Shown: piece by piece, positions 31,959 to 43,189 of the stretch | Numbering within the stretch: position 1 is the first letter of the stretch | Layout: the number at the start of each line of letters is the position of its first letter | DNA from: Lunularia cruciata | Taxonomy: Eukaryota > Streptophyta > Marchantiopsida > Lunulariales > Lunulariaceae | Reading direction: 5' to 3' | Assembly (NCBI GenBank): GCA_948567375.1 | Contig: OX419761.1 | Span: 50,408,501 to 50,472,500, forward strand | DNA: 64,000 nt | Position numbers and translations under genes: made by a program | Notes under the pieces: generated by a model | What the model saw: only the letters and a program-made list of their open reading frames with translations | Databases searched by the model: none | Told to the model about the DNA's origin: nothing

Positions 31959-32194
31959 GATGATTTGATTCACAGAGGATAGTGGAGAATTTCTCTCCCA
32001 AAACCCAGACTAACAAGGGAGACTAACAGAGGATTTAAGAGAAATTCTCTCCTAAAACCCAGAGAAAGAGACAGTCTTCAGAGGAGAAAACTCTCCAGAT
32101 ACACTAGTGTGTAAGAAAATTAGAACTTTCAGAATTTCGAAACCGTGTGCTAAGGTGTCCCCTAGCAGCTAAAGGAGAAATTCTATTGCTTTTA

Positions 32195-32411
32195 GCTTTG
32201 ATACCATGTGAGAAAACGAGTTGTGGAATGAATCAATTAACCTTGAAAGAACCCTTGATTAGGATTATATATATATACAGAGATCTGCAAGGTGTGCTAA
32301 CATACTGCTCATGTAACTCGTGTAACTCATGGAACTCATGTGAACAGTATGCATGAACAGTAGTCTCGTGTGAACAGTGATCTAACACAACGTTTCATTA
32401 TACTTCTAACA
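32195..32411 (-). repeat. copia-1 5' LTR and primer-binding site
   Basis: LTR 32207-32411. Directly inside it the minus strand reads TGGTATCAAAGC (32195-32206), complementary to the 3' end of initiator tRNA-Met with one change. A TATATATATA run lies at about 32265-32275; in the other LTR it is shorter. Confidence 0.92.
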
Positions 32412-35400
32412 CTGGGGACCTAAGGAATCAACTTGTTCTGCAGAACTATCAATTGATTCTTTGAACTCCAGAACAGTTCGAAATTTTTGGAATTTCTGAG
32501 CTTCTGCTGTGAAGTCATGTGCATCGGTTGCTCTTATTCTGTCGATATTTATTTCTCATGTGTGAACTTGTTTTCTCTAAGCAGGTTACGGATCTCGCGA
32601 AGATGGGTTTAAGGTAACAGCAATTTCTAGACACCACAAATCTCTTAGAAGTATATGTTCAAGATGTCCAGCTAGATTCTCACAGCATAGTCGATGTCAT
32701 TAGTGCCCACGAGATGCTGTGATAGCTGGACAGTGGCAAGTACCCCGCCTATCGAGTTCCCGTTAAGCTATCACTGCCTTTCTTAGAAGTATGTAATTTG
32801 ATCTGGTTTTGCTTTACGGGATTCTGTACGATCGACCCTAACGAGTTTCATATGGACTATTGAGGCTGGGTTGATTGCAGCTGTTGGGTCGGAAGGTCGA
32901 AGTTCTTGGACTGGTGAAGCAGATGGTGCCTACTTGGACAGAGTACAGTGCCCAACAAGCTGTAGTTGCTGTCTTGAGCAAGTTTATCCGCACAGACCAA
33001 CTCCAGTAAGTGCAGTTCTACCTCACATTTGGTCATAACACTGCTGGAAGTCACAAATTTCAGGATTGAACTCGCAGAGTTTCTATTTGCTTCTTTTGAA
33101 GAGAGCAGTTTTTATCATCCAGGTGTCTTGGGCTCTAATTTCGTTCTTAAAACGCTCGACTAATAATCGTTTCGGCACACAAGCTTGAAGGCTTACGTTC
33201 CTTAAGACACGTAGTAAAAACCAGAGTCCTGCGCTTCACCAGTTTAATTGAAGCTCGAATTTACTACATAAACTGTGTAGTACTGAAGCTTTGAACTAGC
33301 TTTTGACGTGCTCATCGCAAAATTCAGTTGAATGTTGGTATAGAAGTTAGAATGCCAGTGTTAAGTCGGAATGTCTTCACCAATGCGCAGGTTAGTGGAA
33401 GCAGGTGCGTCAATTCTTGACTTCGTTGGAAGTGAAAAGGGTTGCAGCCTAAAGATACTCTCCGTGTCCACAGTCCACAGTTTTATTGGAAGGTTTGTCA
33501 GACCTTTCACCTGACCCTTGCTGCAAATATGACCAAGCTTTCATAGACATCTTCTGTATCATTCCAGTGGAACTTATTACTTTCGCAATTTCTGCATGCC
33601 GACTATTACACTAAGGGTGTCCACCACAATAACCCTTAATGTAGACGATGAGTACATGTGATTAACTGCAGCAAATATTACCAGGATTTTATTATTTAAG
33701 CAAATGCTCTTCAGAACAAACTCGCCCGTGATCTGCAGAGTGACTGAAGGGGTGTTCTTTCGTGAATTTATGTTTGGCAACAGATTGCAACACGAGCAGA
33801 CCTCGGTCTTGCAGATGCATACATAGATGGTGACTTCACATTTGTTGGGGATAAGCGCGGCCTTCTTCACTTCCTTCAGGTATCTAGTGCACTCCTGTAC
33901 GTAGTAACAACTGAAACTTCTAAAACCTTAACTCTTTGTTTCAATGGCTGCTGTAGTAACTCAAGTTTATTGTTGACATGTTTCTTGACAGTTAATAATT
34001 GCCAATCGTGATATCAATCGAGCCGACGCTTAGACACAAATGAGGATAAAGCCCTCTTACCTTGTCTTGCACGTAACATTTGCCGGCGTCAAGGATGTCC
34101 CTAAGCAAATCTGAAAGTTGGGTAAGTTGGGCAAATCTGAAAGTAAAGTTGGGTATCTGTGCAGGGGATGGTGGAACCCACTTTCTGTGACCTCAGCTGT
34201 TGGAGGAGCACCATCATAGCTTAAACACAAATTGCGAGGAAATTCACTTACCAATGCTCGTGGAAACATCCCGAAACAGTATGATCTGGTACGCCTCCCT
34301 TCCTCGAAGTTACCTTCTCTGTAGAGGATTTCGCTGGCTTTGTCTTCCATGGAATTAAAATGTGGCCTCTGAATATCTGCAGCTCCTTCTCCATCATCAA
34401 ACGTCTCCGTACAGATTCTCTGGTCTGTCATAAAACAAATTGATATGTTACACACATTATATACTGCTCATTGAATTCCTCTTCCTCGCTTTTCCTGGAT
34501 GAGATCAGGACTTACTCTTCAGCGATATTCGAGGTAATCTTTTTCACCATTTTCTAGATTGAAAATGCTTCTGTCATCTGTGAGAACAAGAAGTAATATA
34601 TGATCAGCGATATTTCGCAGTTGTGAGCAAACTCTGGAGGACAACATGCAAAAATCGCTTTCATGAGATTCCGACTTCCATGCTAACCATCTCAAGTTCT
34701 CCAAATCATCCCCAAGGACACACTGACGGATGCACAGCTACGGAAATTACATCTTCTGATTGATAAAGTACGTGCCAACACCTTAATTATTGAAAAGCAG
34801 CTTACTCCTATGCAAACATAGGCTGGTTCTAAGCTCTTATCTTTGACTTTCCTAAATCTGCAGAAGCAGATTTACGAAAGATCCTTAAAGGGATGTTCAT
34901 ATGCGCAAGCAAATGGGAAGGCTTCAAATTTACCTACAAACTTCAGGACAAATCATTTCCATTAATCTAGAACACTCACAAATGAGAGTGAAATACCGTA
35001 AACATGGGAAGACTCCTAATTATGTCTCGGTGTGGATCCTGCAGGCAAGGATACAGCGCAATCATGAAGTGCTAGAGATAGGGTTTGGACGGGGAAGAAT
35101 GGTGATTGAGGGAGTCAGGCGTACTGGATGCCGTTACACAGGAATTACATTATCTGTAGAGCAGCTCAAATTTGCAAAAGCCCATGTTCAAGATGCTGAG
35201 CTTCAGGTAAACCTCATGCAGATATTTTTAGCAGCAGCTTTCTGTTTGCAAGTTGGAACAAGTGCCATCACTTCAACCACTCACTGAGTTTGGAAGTTTA
35301 TTTCCGTTGTGTAAATACAGGATAGAATCACGTTTGAACTTTGCGATTATCGATCTTTACCTGATCATCACAAGTACAACCGCTAATTTCCTGGTAAGTT

Positions 35401-36912
35401 CGCTAATCTTCTCATCGACAGTTGCTTCTCTTAGTATCTGATCAGGAAGATTGTTTAGGAACCTAAAAGAGTCGAATATAATACTTCGCCTCAGAAGTAG
35501 ACCACAGTAGTTGCCAAAATACCCTTTATTTTCTGTCAGTTGGAGCTGCACTCTAATAAATAGAGGGTTACTACCCAATGTGCAGTGAAATGTTGGAAGC
35601 TGTAGGACATGAGTACTTCAAAGATTTTTTCACTGGATGCGACTACTTGCTTGCTAAGGATAAACTTGTTGTTCTGCAAGTAAGGAGCCCTGACTCTAAC
35701 CCCTCCTTCACGTTATGCCATCGTTAAGAAGAAAAGTTCTTGAAATGTATCTCTCTGGTGTTTCTGAATATAATGCATAAACTCACTGGCATAATTGCTT
35801 GCCCAAGCACAAATTTGAGCACCTATTGTGGCCACTCAGTTGACATCATACTGTGCCTCAATGTCATCCATTTGCAGGTCAGCACAATACCAGACGACCG
35901 ATATGACGAATACAGACGAAGTTCTGACTTTATCGAGTATATTTTTCCTGGCGGATGTCTACCTTGTATTAGTGCATTGACCACTGCGATGACTGCTGGA
36001 TCAACACTGAGGTACTGTTTTACTGTCATTTCTGAATCACCTCAGGAAGCTAGTAAAAGTTTGGGAAGTATCTTTGGTGATGGACATATGTTCCTTGCTA
36101 TCAACTTACTGAAAAAACTTTTCTTCCTCTCCGACAGTCTGGAGCAACTAGAGAACCTTGGACCACACTACTACCAGAGACCAGGTAAATAACTCTCCAC
36201 CAAGCCTGAAGTCAGTGATATTTCAAGCCAAATACGAAAGCTTAAGAAGCCTTGCAGAGCAGATGCAAGTGTTTTATATGGGTTCCTTCTTTGGCTCATG
36301 GTGGTCTCTATTTGCTTGACCTGTAAAGCGAATGTCAAAAGCTCGGTTTCAGTGACAAGTTCATAGGGATGTGGGAGTATTACTTCCTTTACTGTGCTGC
36401 TGGATTCGAAACATGTACTTTAGGCGTACATCAGATAAACCCATCTCTCTCTAGATGATTCAATCGAAGAATACGTGGCTGAATGAGGCCAACTAGTCCA
36501 CACCAGGCCATAGAAGCTATTCGACAGCTTTGCATGATGTCTTCGGCCTGATTTTTCAAGACCAGTAGACTTTCTACAATCCTTTCCGCTTCCCGGAGAA
36601 CTTCCAACTCCTAGGATTAAGTTCACCGTCTTATGTTCTTTTGTGTTCGTCAATCCTCGGTATAGTTTTAAATGAGTGAACATTATGAACCTTAACAAGT
36701 ATGCATCTTAAGAATGTTCAGTGGATTTCAAATCTGGTAGATGAACACGTCAAAACATTATCAAAAAACTGTGCTCTATAAGTGAACCATCAAAGAAGGT
36801 TCCGCAGATATCGGTTTTGTTTGGGGAGCTTAAAGTTATGAACTAACCCGTCTGAGACTGAATGGTTTGATTTCGCAGTTGGTTCTCTCTCGGCCCGGGA
36901 ATGTTGCTTCAC
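32412..36912 (+). pseudogene. Cyclopropane-fatty-acid synthase half of the gene, copy 1
   Basis: Resumes the host gene after copia-1. Pieces in order are GYGSREDGFK (32585-32613) and LLGRKVEVLGLVKQMVPTWTE (32881-33005). Then come LVEAGASILDF (33391-33492), TRADLGLADAYIDGDF (33784-33879) and LIIANRD with a stop soon after (33992). The next are QYDL (34166-34288) and QLRKLHLLIDK (34738-34767). The SAM-binding exon has VLEIGFGRG (35045-35206; GCGWG is usual, so two key residues are changed), followed by DRITFELCDYR (35321-35393; a 1-nt deletion creates a stop in place of RIISC). The end of the gene is EMLEAVGHEYF (35586-35679), YRRSSDFIEYIFPGG (35878-36011), WEYYFLYCAAGF (about 36340-36422) and SRPGN (36879-36912). 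CFA synthases add a methylene group from S-adenosylmethionine to an unsaturated acyl chain. Confidence 0.9.
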
Positions 36913-37329
36913 TTGGAGACCCTTATGTGAGCTTCCCCACGGGATTGAGAAGTGACAGATCTTGGCAAACCAACTTTGATGGGAAGGACAAATCTGTGTA
37001 AATCCAAACTTTGTAGTGTTGGCTATATCATATACTTGGAATGAAATGTATGTAATCTGCAACTTGCAATTTGCCCATATTGTTCCCTCTTCAGAATGAA
37101 TATTGTATCTGCTTCTTACGTCAAAGCAAATGTTTTGGAAGAGGTTATGTATGCCCAACTAGTTGTGGGTACGAGCAATTCAAGTAGTAAAGAGGAGGAT
37201 ATGTCTAAGTATGGAATTGCAAAATTTCAAGGAAGATTTATCTATAACAAACGGTTTAAACCATCAACGGTTATAGAGTTGAGTATGTCGAGAAACTGCC
37301 AAGAAAAGGTGGCAGGACAGATTTAAACA
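36913..37329. other. 3' flank of gene copy 1
   Basis: A 76-codon open frame (37096-37326, +) without recognisable motif. It may be 3' untranslated or unrelated sequence. Confidence 0.3.
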
Positions 37330-37830
37330 AAGATCCCGTAGGGCCAAAGAGAATGCACAAGGTGGAGCCTCGATCCAACGCCGAACCATAGAGGACACCT
37401 TTGCTAGGACTGAGCAAACCTACCTTAAAGCAAGTCCAGCTCGCAGTGGGAGCCGAAACCCCTTAGTCGATCGCAAGCTTTGAACGCTCCGCAAGAGTCG
37501 CCCAATGTACTAAGACACGAGTACTCATGGGAACAGGGTAACGGGCCAGCCCGAATGCCTGAGAATTATCAATTATCGGAACACCGATTCGGCAAGCTTA
37601 AGGGAAGTCGCTGGGCAGAGGATTCGAGAGGCTAAATCCCTTAGTAGCCCCAGGATCGAACAAGAAGTTAGACATGCCCTGAAAGGTCTATACGGGGTAG
37701 GCATTGTGGGGATGGAGAACGTAGACTCTGGTCGAGGTAACGTAACACGGTACACTAAGAATACCTACGGAAGCGCACGCAAATTGACCTTTGCAAAACC
37801 CCGTGCATATCTCCGAGACTCTAGCCGAAA
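37330..37830 (-). pseudogene. Gypsy-like gag-protease remnant
   Basis: Base composition is richer in GC than its AT-rich surroundings. On the minus strand TRVYVLHPHNAYPV (about 37690-37740) is followed in another frame by FQGMSNFLFDPGATKGFSLS (about 37620-37685). That order resembles the gypsy protease start (RVYAL..A..., then LFDSGATHSF). No LTR or other domain was found nearby, so this is a fragment at best. Confidence 0.45.
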
Positions 37831-39024
37831 AATACTGGTACTTTACAAGAATCCTAAGACCAATTTTCCCATACAACTGATGTAAACGGCTCTTGAAATC
37901 CTCTTTCTTCTCAACATGTTTTGAACTTTTAGTACATACACTATCATAATATGTAGACTTATTTTTCTTTGAAAGGAAAAGCAACCTTTGTTTATGATGA
38001 ATAGGGAGCTTTGATAGCTGACGAATTTTCACAACAAATGATGTGTCTCTCAACACCTAGGTGGCAGATTTTATAACAAAACAGTTGAGAGTCAAGTACT
38101 TGACTCTCATTAACTAGCTAAAGGTTAAATAACAAAGTTTTTGGGAGTGAAGTAGTTGTCTCAGCTCCTAGCTAGCAGGTTTGTGAACAAAGCTTTTGAG
38201 AGTAAGGATTTGATTCTCAACACTTCAATACTCCGTTCAATCAACAAGGCTTTTGACTCTCAATCGATTGAGACAAAATAAAGAGCCCTCAATCGCACAA
38301 ATGATTCTGTAGGGCCAGCATCCTGTCCAAAAGTTCCATAGCCTCCTTATAAAGGCAGCTTTCAGCAAATAAATAACCGTGTAGAATACATATAGGTATA
38401 ATATGAAGTGGAATAACAATAGATAATCATCCTTCACATAGAACGACGTAACATCTAAGTTTATTGGATATTGTCAATTCTATTGTCGGTTATTTTGAAA
38501 ATATTCCATTTAAGTTTCTCGATAGTTTTTAGGGTATCCTGATAGTATTTGGAAGTAATATTGAAATACTTTTCCTATACTGAGATCATGAATTTCTGAA
38601 ATATAAAATTTCTATTTTATACTTTGATCTAAAAATATGGTAGATATTTTTAATTTTCATGTTACATATATTCTATAAGAAAATTATTAAAATTAATACA
38701 ATCTTGTAAAGTATTTATAGATTCATTTTATCATGAAAAGTAAAATCTTATAAAATTCATGTTAGTCCTCATCGGTTTATTATTTAAAATATTCATATAA
38801 TATGAAAATTCCCTTATTTAAAGCATAATATATCACTATTATAAGTTATTATTTACCTGTCTTAATTTTATTGATTTAAAATATAATAGTATAATTTAAA
38901 CCAGTTTTATTTTTAATAAAATTTCTTTAATATTGATGGTCTTTTGTCTATCCATTCGCTTAACAACTATGTCTCCATTGAAATCCTAATAACAAACATT
39001 GAAGGAGATGTGAGAAAATAGACA
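37831..39024. other. AT-rich stretch before the A3 element
   Basis: 38040-38270 holds several diverged phrases of the type TTTGAGAGTCAAG.ACTTGACTCTC, including the inverted pair AGTCAAGTACTTGACT. 38440-39000 is strongly AT-rich. No gene is recognised. Confidence 0.5.
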
Positions 39025-39464
39025 TATAACAGTATGGAGTTTTAGCAACGAAGTTAGTAAGGTTAACAAAGTAGAAGTTAGTAAGGTTAACAAAGTAGCA
39101 AATATGACAAATTAGCCTAGAATATTCCAAAAGTATCTAAAAAATTTCTCAAGAAACTTCTCGGCTAGCTTAGCTTACATCCCAAGTAAATAGATTCTAG
39201 AAGGAAACTTCTAGAAGCTTCCAACTAGCTTAGCTTGCAAGCCAAGTAGACGACTCCTAGAAGAAAGCTTCTTGAGAAGCTTCTTGGTTAACTTGGCTTG
39301 CAATCCAACAAAATGGCTCAAGGAAGCTTCTCAATAGCCTTCTATGCCCCCTATAAATACCAAAGCCAAAGCTCATGCTAGACATTTGGAGTTTACCCAC
39401 ATTCCAATGTCCCAATGTGATCTTCTATTTCTCCTATTTCTCTCCTTGGTCTTGATCTTTTACA
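39025..39464 (+). repeat. A3 5' LTR with primer site following
   Basis: Starts TATAACAGTATGG (TG changed to TA), ends GATCTTTTACA. A perfect four-unit heat-shock pattern is at 39204-39221 and a CTATAAATACC box near 39350-39360. About 24 bp near its start are duplicated (AAGGTTAACAAAGTAGAAGT). The primer site TTGGTATCAGAGCA follows at 39465-39478, an exact initiator tRNA-Met match. Confidence 0.92.
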
Positions 39465-39735
39465 TTGGTATCAGAGCACGAATGGGATGGATGGAATTTA
39501 TGGACCACCAAATCCATTGCCGCCAAACCATTGGGATTTTTGTGTCCAAGTACTACCCAAGCCTTGTTTCACACAACTCATCACCTCACACTTTGGGCAA
39601 GATTTTTTGCATATGATCACCTTGTCTGAGGAACCCTTGATACTTCTAGTTGTAACTTATGGAGAATGGTGGACGTGCTGCATCTATGTGTTAATAAATT
39701 AGATAAATTGAGAGTAGTGGGATAGAGTAGTAGCC

Positions 39736-40650
39736 ATGGCGACAATACTAGACATTATCATTGCAACATAGCAACAAATTGAGCATCTTACTTGATTGTT
39801 GGATGAATGAGATCAGTAACGACAAAAACACATAGAGAGAGCACCAGTTTGAGATGGAGAAGATTGAATTCAATTTCCAAAACCCAAGGTGTTTGAAGGT
39901 AAGAATGTCACAGGCATAGTGGAGAATTTTGTGTTTGACTGTGAATGTTACTTTGAAGCTACCAAACTTCAAGATGAACAGAAATAGATTCTTTCGGCTT
40001 CTAGCAAATTAGATGGCATGGTAAAACTTTGGTGGCGATTCCAAGTGGAGCGAGTTGAACAACAAATTGTTGCACCAATCTTGACATGAAAAGAATTCAA
40101 GAAATCAATACTTGGTCAATTTCAAACTATAAATGCCATCCAAGCCGCATGAGATAAGTTGGCAAAGTTGAAGCAGATTGGCTTTGTAAGGAGCTATATC
40201 ATGCAATTCCAAAACATTATAGTGAAAATTCCAAATATATAAAAAGGTGAAGTTCTAGATCAATTTGTGAGGGGCTTGAAGTCATGAACCAAATTGGAGA
40301 TGACCATGCGGGAACCACAAAATGTGGAAGAAGCTATGCAATTGGCTCAACACTTTGATTCCTTGGTTGTGACAACTTGGTCTTTACCATGACCTACACA
40401 AAGCCTACCAATACACTATGCACGGGTGGAGGAATTGGCACTAGTGGAGATTGATAATGTCCAATAAAGACCACTTTGGTACAGCAGATAGAGAAAGATT
40501 GTGACAAAATGGTGGTTGGTTTTATTTTGCCAAGATGTACATAGATTGTTGAATGTCCACTTAGGAATGGGTGACCTTGATAAATTGCCCAAATGGAGTC
40601 TATGGAGCACATTGATCAAGGAAACAATGAATCCGAGTAGGAGATTTTGA
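39736..40650 (+). pseudogene. A3 gag remnant
   Basis: ATG at 39736 (MATILDIIIA) corresponds to the A1 gag start. More than ten stops follow in frame. Conserved phrases remain ([35 protein letters not shown]). The TGA after LKS (about 40284-40286) is the same as in A1 and A4. The zinc knuckle is no longer readable. Confidence 0.85.
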
Positions 40651-40666
40651 GCCACCTATTGGGAAT

Positions 40667-41201
40667 TTGATTAGTTCCAATGGGATCAAAGGCTTGACCT
40701 ATGCAAGTTTGCTTCACTTGCAAGGTATGATATTTGATCGGGATGGTAAGCTTTTGGTTGATTTTGGAAGTTCAAAGAATTGCATGTCCATGCAATTAGC
40801 AAAGGAATTACATATTCCTATCAAGCTAGTAATTAGAAATAAATTAATGATAGGGGATGGTAGAAAGGGTTTTGCATTCCGTACCTTACATCTTGTTACA
40901 TTGAGGATTGGAAAGGAATATTTAGAGTGTATGAGGTTTATAGTGACGCCTCTACACTATGATATCATTTTGGATTTGCCTTGGCTTGAATGTCACAAGG
41001 TTCAATTTGATTGGAACTGATGATAAATTCAAGTACAACACCAAGGTAGGAATTTTAGATTAGGTTGTTTGGCACCTTTGAGTAATACATCTAAGAATAA
41101 TCAGTCCCACAATGGGAAGTTTGTTAGGAGAGCAACCATGGAGTAAGCTTTGAAGGACGATGAGTCCTTACATGAGAAGTTTGTCATTGAAACAACCATA
41201 G
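40667..41201 (+). pseudogene. A3 protease and first part of linker
   Basis: A 117-codon open piece (40667-41020) homologous to the A1 protease; the active site reads DFGSS instead of DSGSS. It is followed by the start of the repeat linker (HNGKFVRRATME), which is cut at 41201 where A4 inserted and resumes at 48360 (EQALEEGQF). Confidence 0.88.
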
Positions 41202-41618
41202 TGTAACAATATGGAGTTTAGCGACGAAGTTAGAAAGGCTAACAAAGTAACAAATAAGACAAATTAGCCTAGAATATTCAAGAAGTATTTAAGAAGCTTC
41301 TTGGGAAGCTTCCCGGCTAGTTTAGCTTGCACCTCAAGTAAATAGCTTCTAGAAGGAAGCTTCTAGAAGCTTCCAACTAGCTTAGCTTGCATGCCAAGTA
41401 GGCGACTTCTAGAAGGTTAACTTGGCTTGCATTCTAAGAAAGCGACTCAAGGAAGCTTCTTGAGAAGCTTGCCAAGAGCCTTGTATGCTACTTATATATA
41501 CCAAAGCCAAAGCTCATGCTAGGCATTTGGAGTTTTCTCTCATTCCAACATCCCAATGTGAGCTTCTATTCTCATATTTCTCTCCTCGGTCTTGGTCTTT
41601 TGCATTGGTATCAAAGCA
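41202..41618 (+). repeat. A4 5' LTR and primer-binding site
   Basis: LTR 41202-41604, starts TGTAACAATATGGAG, ends GGTCTTTTGCA. The four-unit heat-shock pattern is at 41356-41373. The primer site TTGGTATCAAAGCA is at 41605-41618 (one change from the tRNA-iMet match). Confidence 0.93.
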
Positions 41619-41875
41619 CGAATGAGATGGATGGAATTTATGGACCACCAAATCCACTTCTACCAAACCATTGGGATTTTCATGTCCAAATATTACCCAA
41701 ACATTATTTCACACAATTCATCATCTCGCACTTTGGGCAAGATTTTCTACATATGATCACCTTGTCTGAGGAACCCTTGATACTTTAGGTTGTAACTTAT
41801 GGAGAACAATGGATGTGTTGCATCTATGTGTTAATCAATTAAATAAATTGGGAGTAGTGGAATAGAGTAGTAGCT

Positions 41876-42790
41876 ATGGCGGTAATACCAAATGTTAGCC
41901 TTGCAATGTAGCAACAAATTGAGCACCTTACTCGATTGTTGGATGAACAAGACCAGCAACAACGAGAACATATAAAGAGAGCACAAGCTTGAGATAGAGA
42001 AGATTACATTTGATTTCCAAACCCAAGGTGTTTGAAGGCAAGAATCTTCAGGGCATAGTGGAGAATTTTGTGTTGATTGCAAATGTTACTTTGAAGCCAC
42101 CAATCTTCAAGATGAATGGAAACAAATTTTCTTGGCTTCTAGCCAATTAGATGGTGTGGCAAAACTTTGGTGGGGATTCCGAGTGGAGCAAGCTGAACGA
42201 CAGATCGTTACACCAATTTTGACATGGGCAGAATTCAAGGATGCAATATTTGGCCGATTTCAAAGTATAAATGCCACCCGAGCCGCATAAGATAAATTGG
42301 CGGAGTTGAAGCAGATTGGCTCACTAAGGAGCTACATCACACAATTTCAGAACCTCATCATGCAAATTCCAGATATACAAGAAGGTGAAGTTCTGGATCA
42401 ATTTGTGCGGAGATTGAAGTCATGAACCAAATTGGAGGTGACCATGCAAGAACCACAAAACATAGAAGAAGCCATGCAATTAGCTGAGTGCTTTGATTCC
42501 TTGGTTGTGACAACTTGGTCTTGACCTTGACTTACATAAAGCTTACCAGTACACTATGCACGGGTGGAAGAACCAACACCAATGGAGATTGATGCTATCC
42601 AACGGAGACCACTTGGTACAATGGATAGAGAAAGATTGTAACAAAATGGAGGTTGTTTTTATTGTCACCAAGTTGGACATCACATTGTTGAATATCCATT
42701 TAAGAATGGGCGACCTCAACAAGTTGCCTAGATGGAGTTTGTGGAATAGAATGATCAAGGAAACAAGGAATCACAATAGGAGATTTTGAG
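41876..42790 (+). pseudogene. A4 gag remnant
   Basis: ATG at 41876 (MAVIPNVSLAM), then stops. Conserved pieces are [26 protein letters not shown] and the REPQ-like EPQNIEEAMQLAE. The shared TGA follows LKS at about 42423-42425. The knuckle region has decayed (TGTCACCAAGTTGG for the CX4H part). Confidence 0.85.
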
Positions 42791-42804
42791 TCGTCTTTGG
42801 GAGC

Positions 42805-43158
42805 TTGATTAGTTCCAATGGGATTGAAGGCTCGACCTATGCAAGTTTGCTTTACTTGCAAGGTATAATATCTAATCGGGGTTGTAGGATTTTGGTTGAT
42901 TCTAGAAGTTCAAAGAATTGCATGTCTATGCAAGTAGCAAAGGAATTGGGTATTCCTATCAAGCTAGTGATTAGAAGTAGATTGATGATTGCGGATGGTA
43001 GAAAGGGTTCTACATTCCGTACCTCACATCATGTTACTTTTATGATTGGGAAGGAGTATTTGGAGTGTATAAGGTTTGTAGCGGCACCTCTACACTATGA
43101 TGTCATTCTAGTACTACCTTGGCTTGAACGTCATAAGGTTCAATTTGATTGGACCTAA
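42805..43158 (+). pseudogene. A4 protease remnant
   Basis: A 117-codon open piece equal in span to that of A3. Active site ILVDSRSS: the Gly of DSG is Arg, so it is catalytically dead. The rest ([25 protein letters not shown]-like end) follows A1 closely. Confidence 0.88.
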
Positions 43159-43189
43159 TGAAAAATTCAAGTACAACACCAAGGTAAGA

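Larger units (their letters stand above)
27360..32411 (-). mobile_element. Ty1/copia element copia-1, complete with target duplication
   Basis: 5052 bp, minus strand, flanked by a perfect duplication CTGGG (27355-27359, 32412-32416). LTRs 27360-27576 (217 bp) and 32207-32411 (205 bp) both begin TGTGAGAAAACGAGTTGTGG and end TTCTAACA. They are roughly 90 percent alike with several indels, so it is older than A1. The order gag, protease, integrase, RT, RNase H (integrase before RT) defines it as copia. The insertion point is 32 bp downstream of the exon 9 donor of the host pseudogene, in the intron, antisense to it. Confidence 0.96.

Noticed and set aside
34057-34455. 132-codon open frame on the minus strand
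   Set aside because: It lies antisense to exons of the CFA-synthase pseudogene (QYDL exon region) and has no motif.
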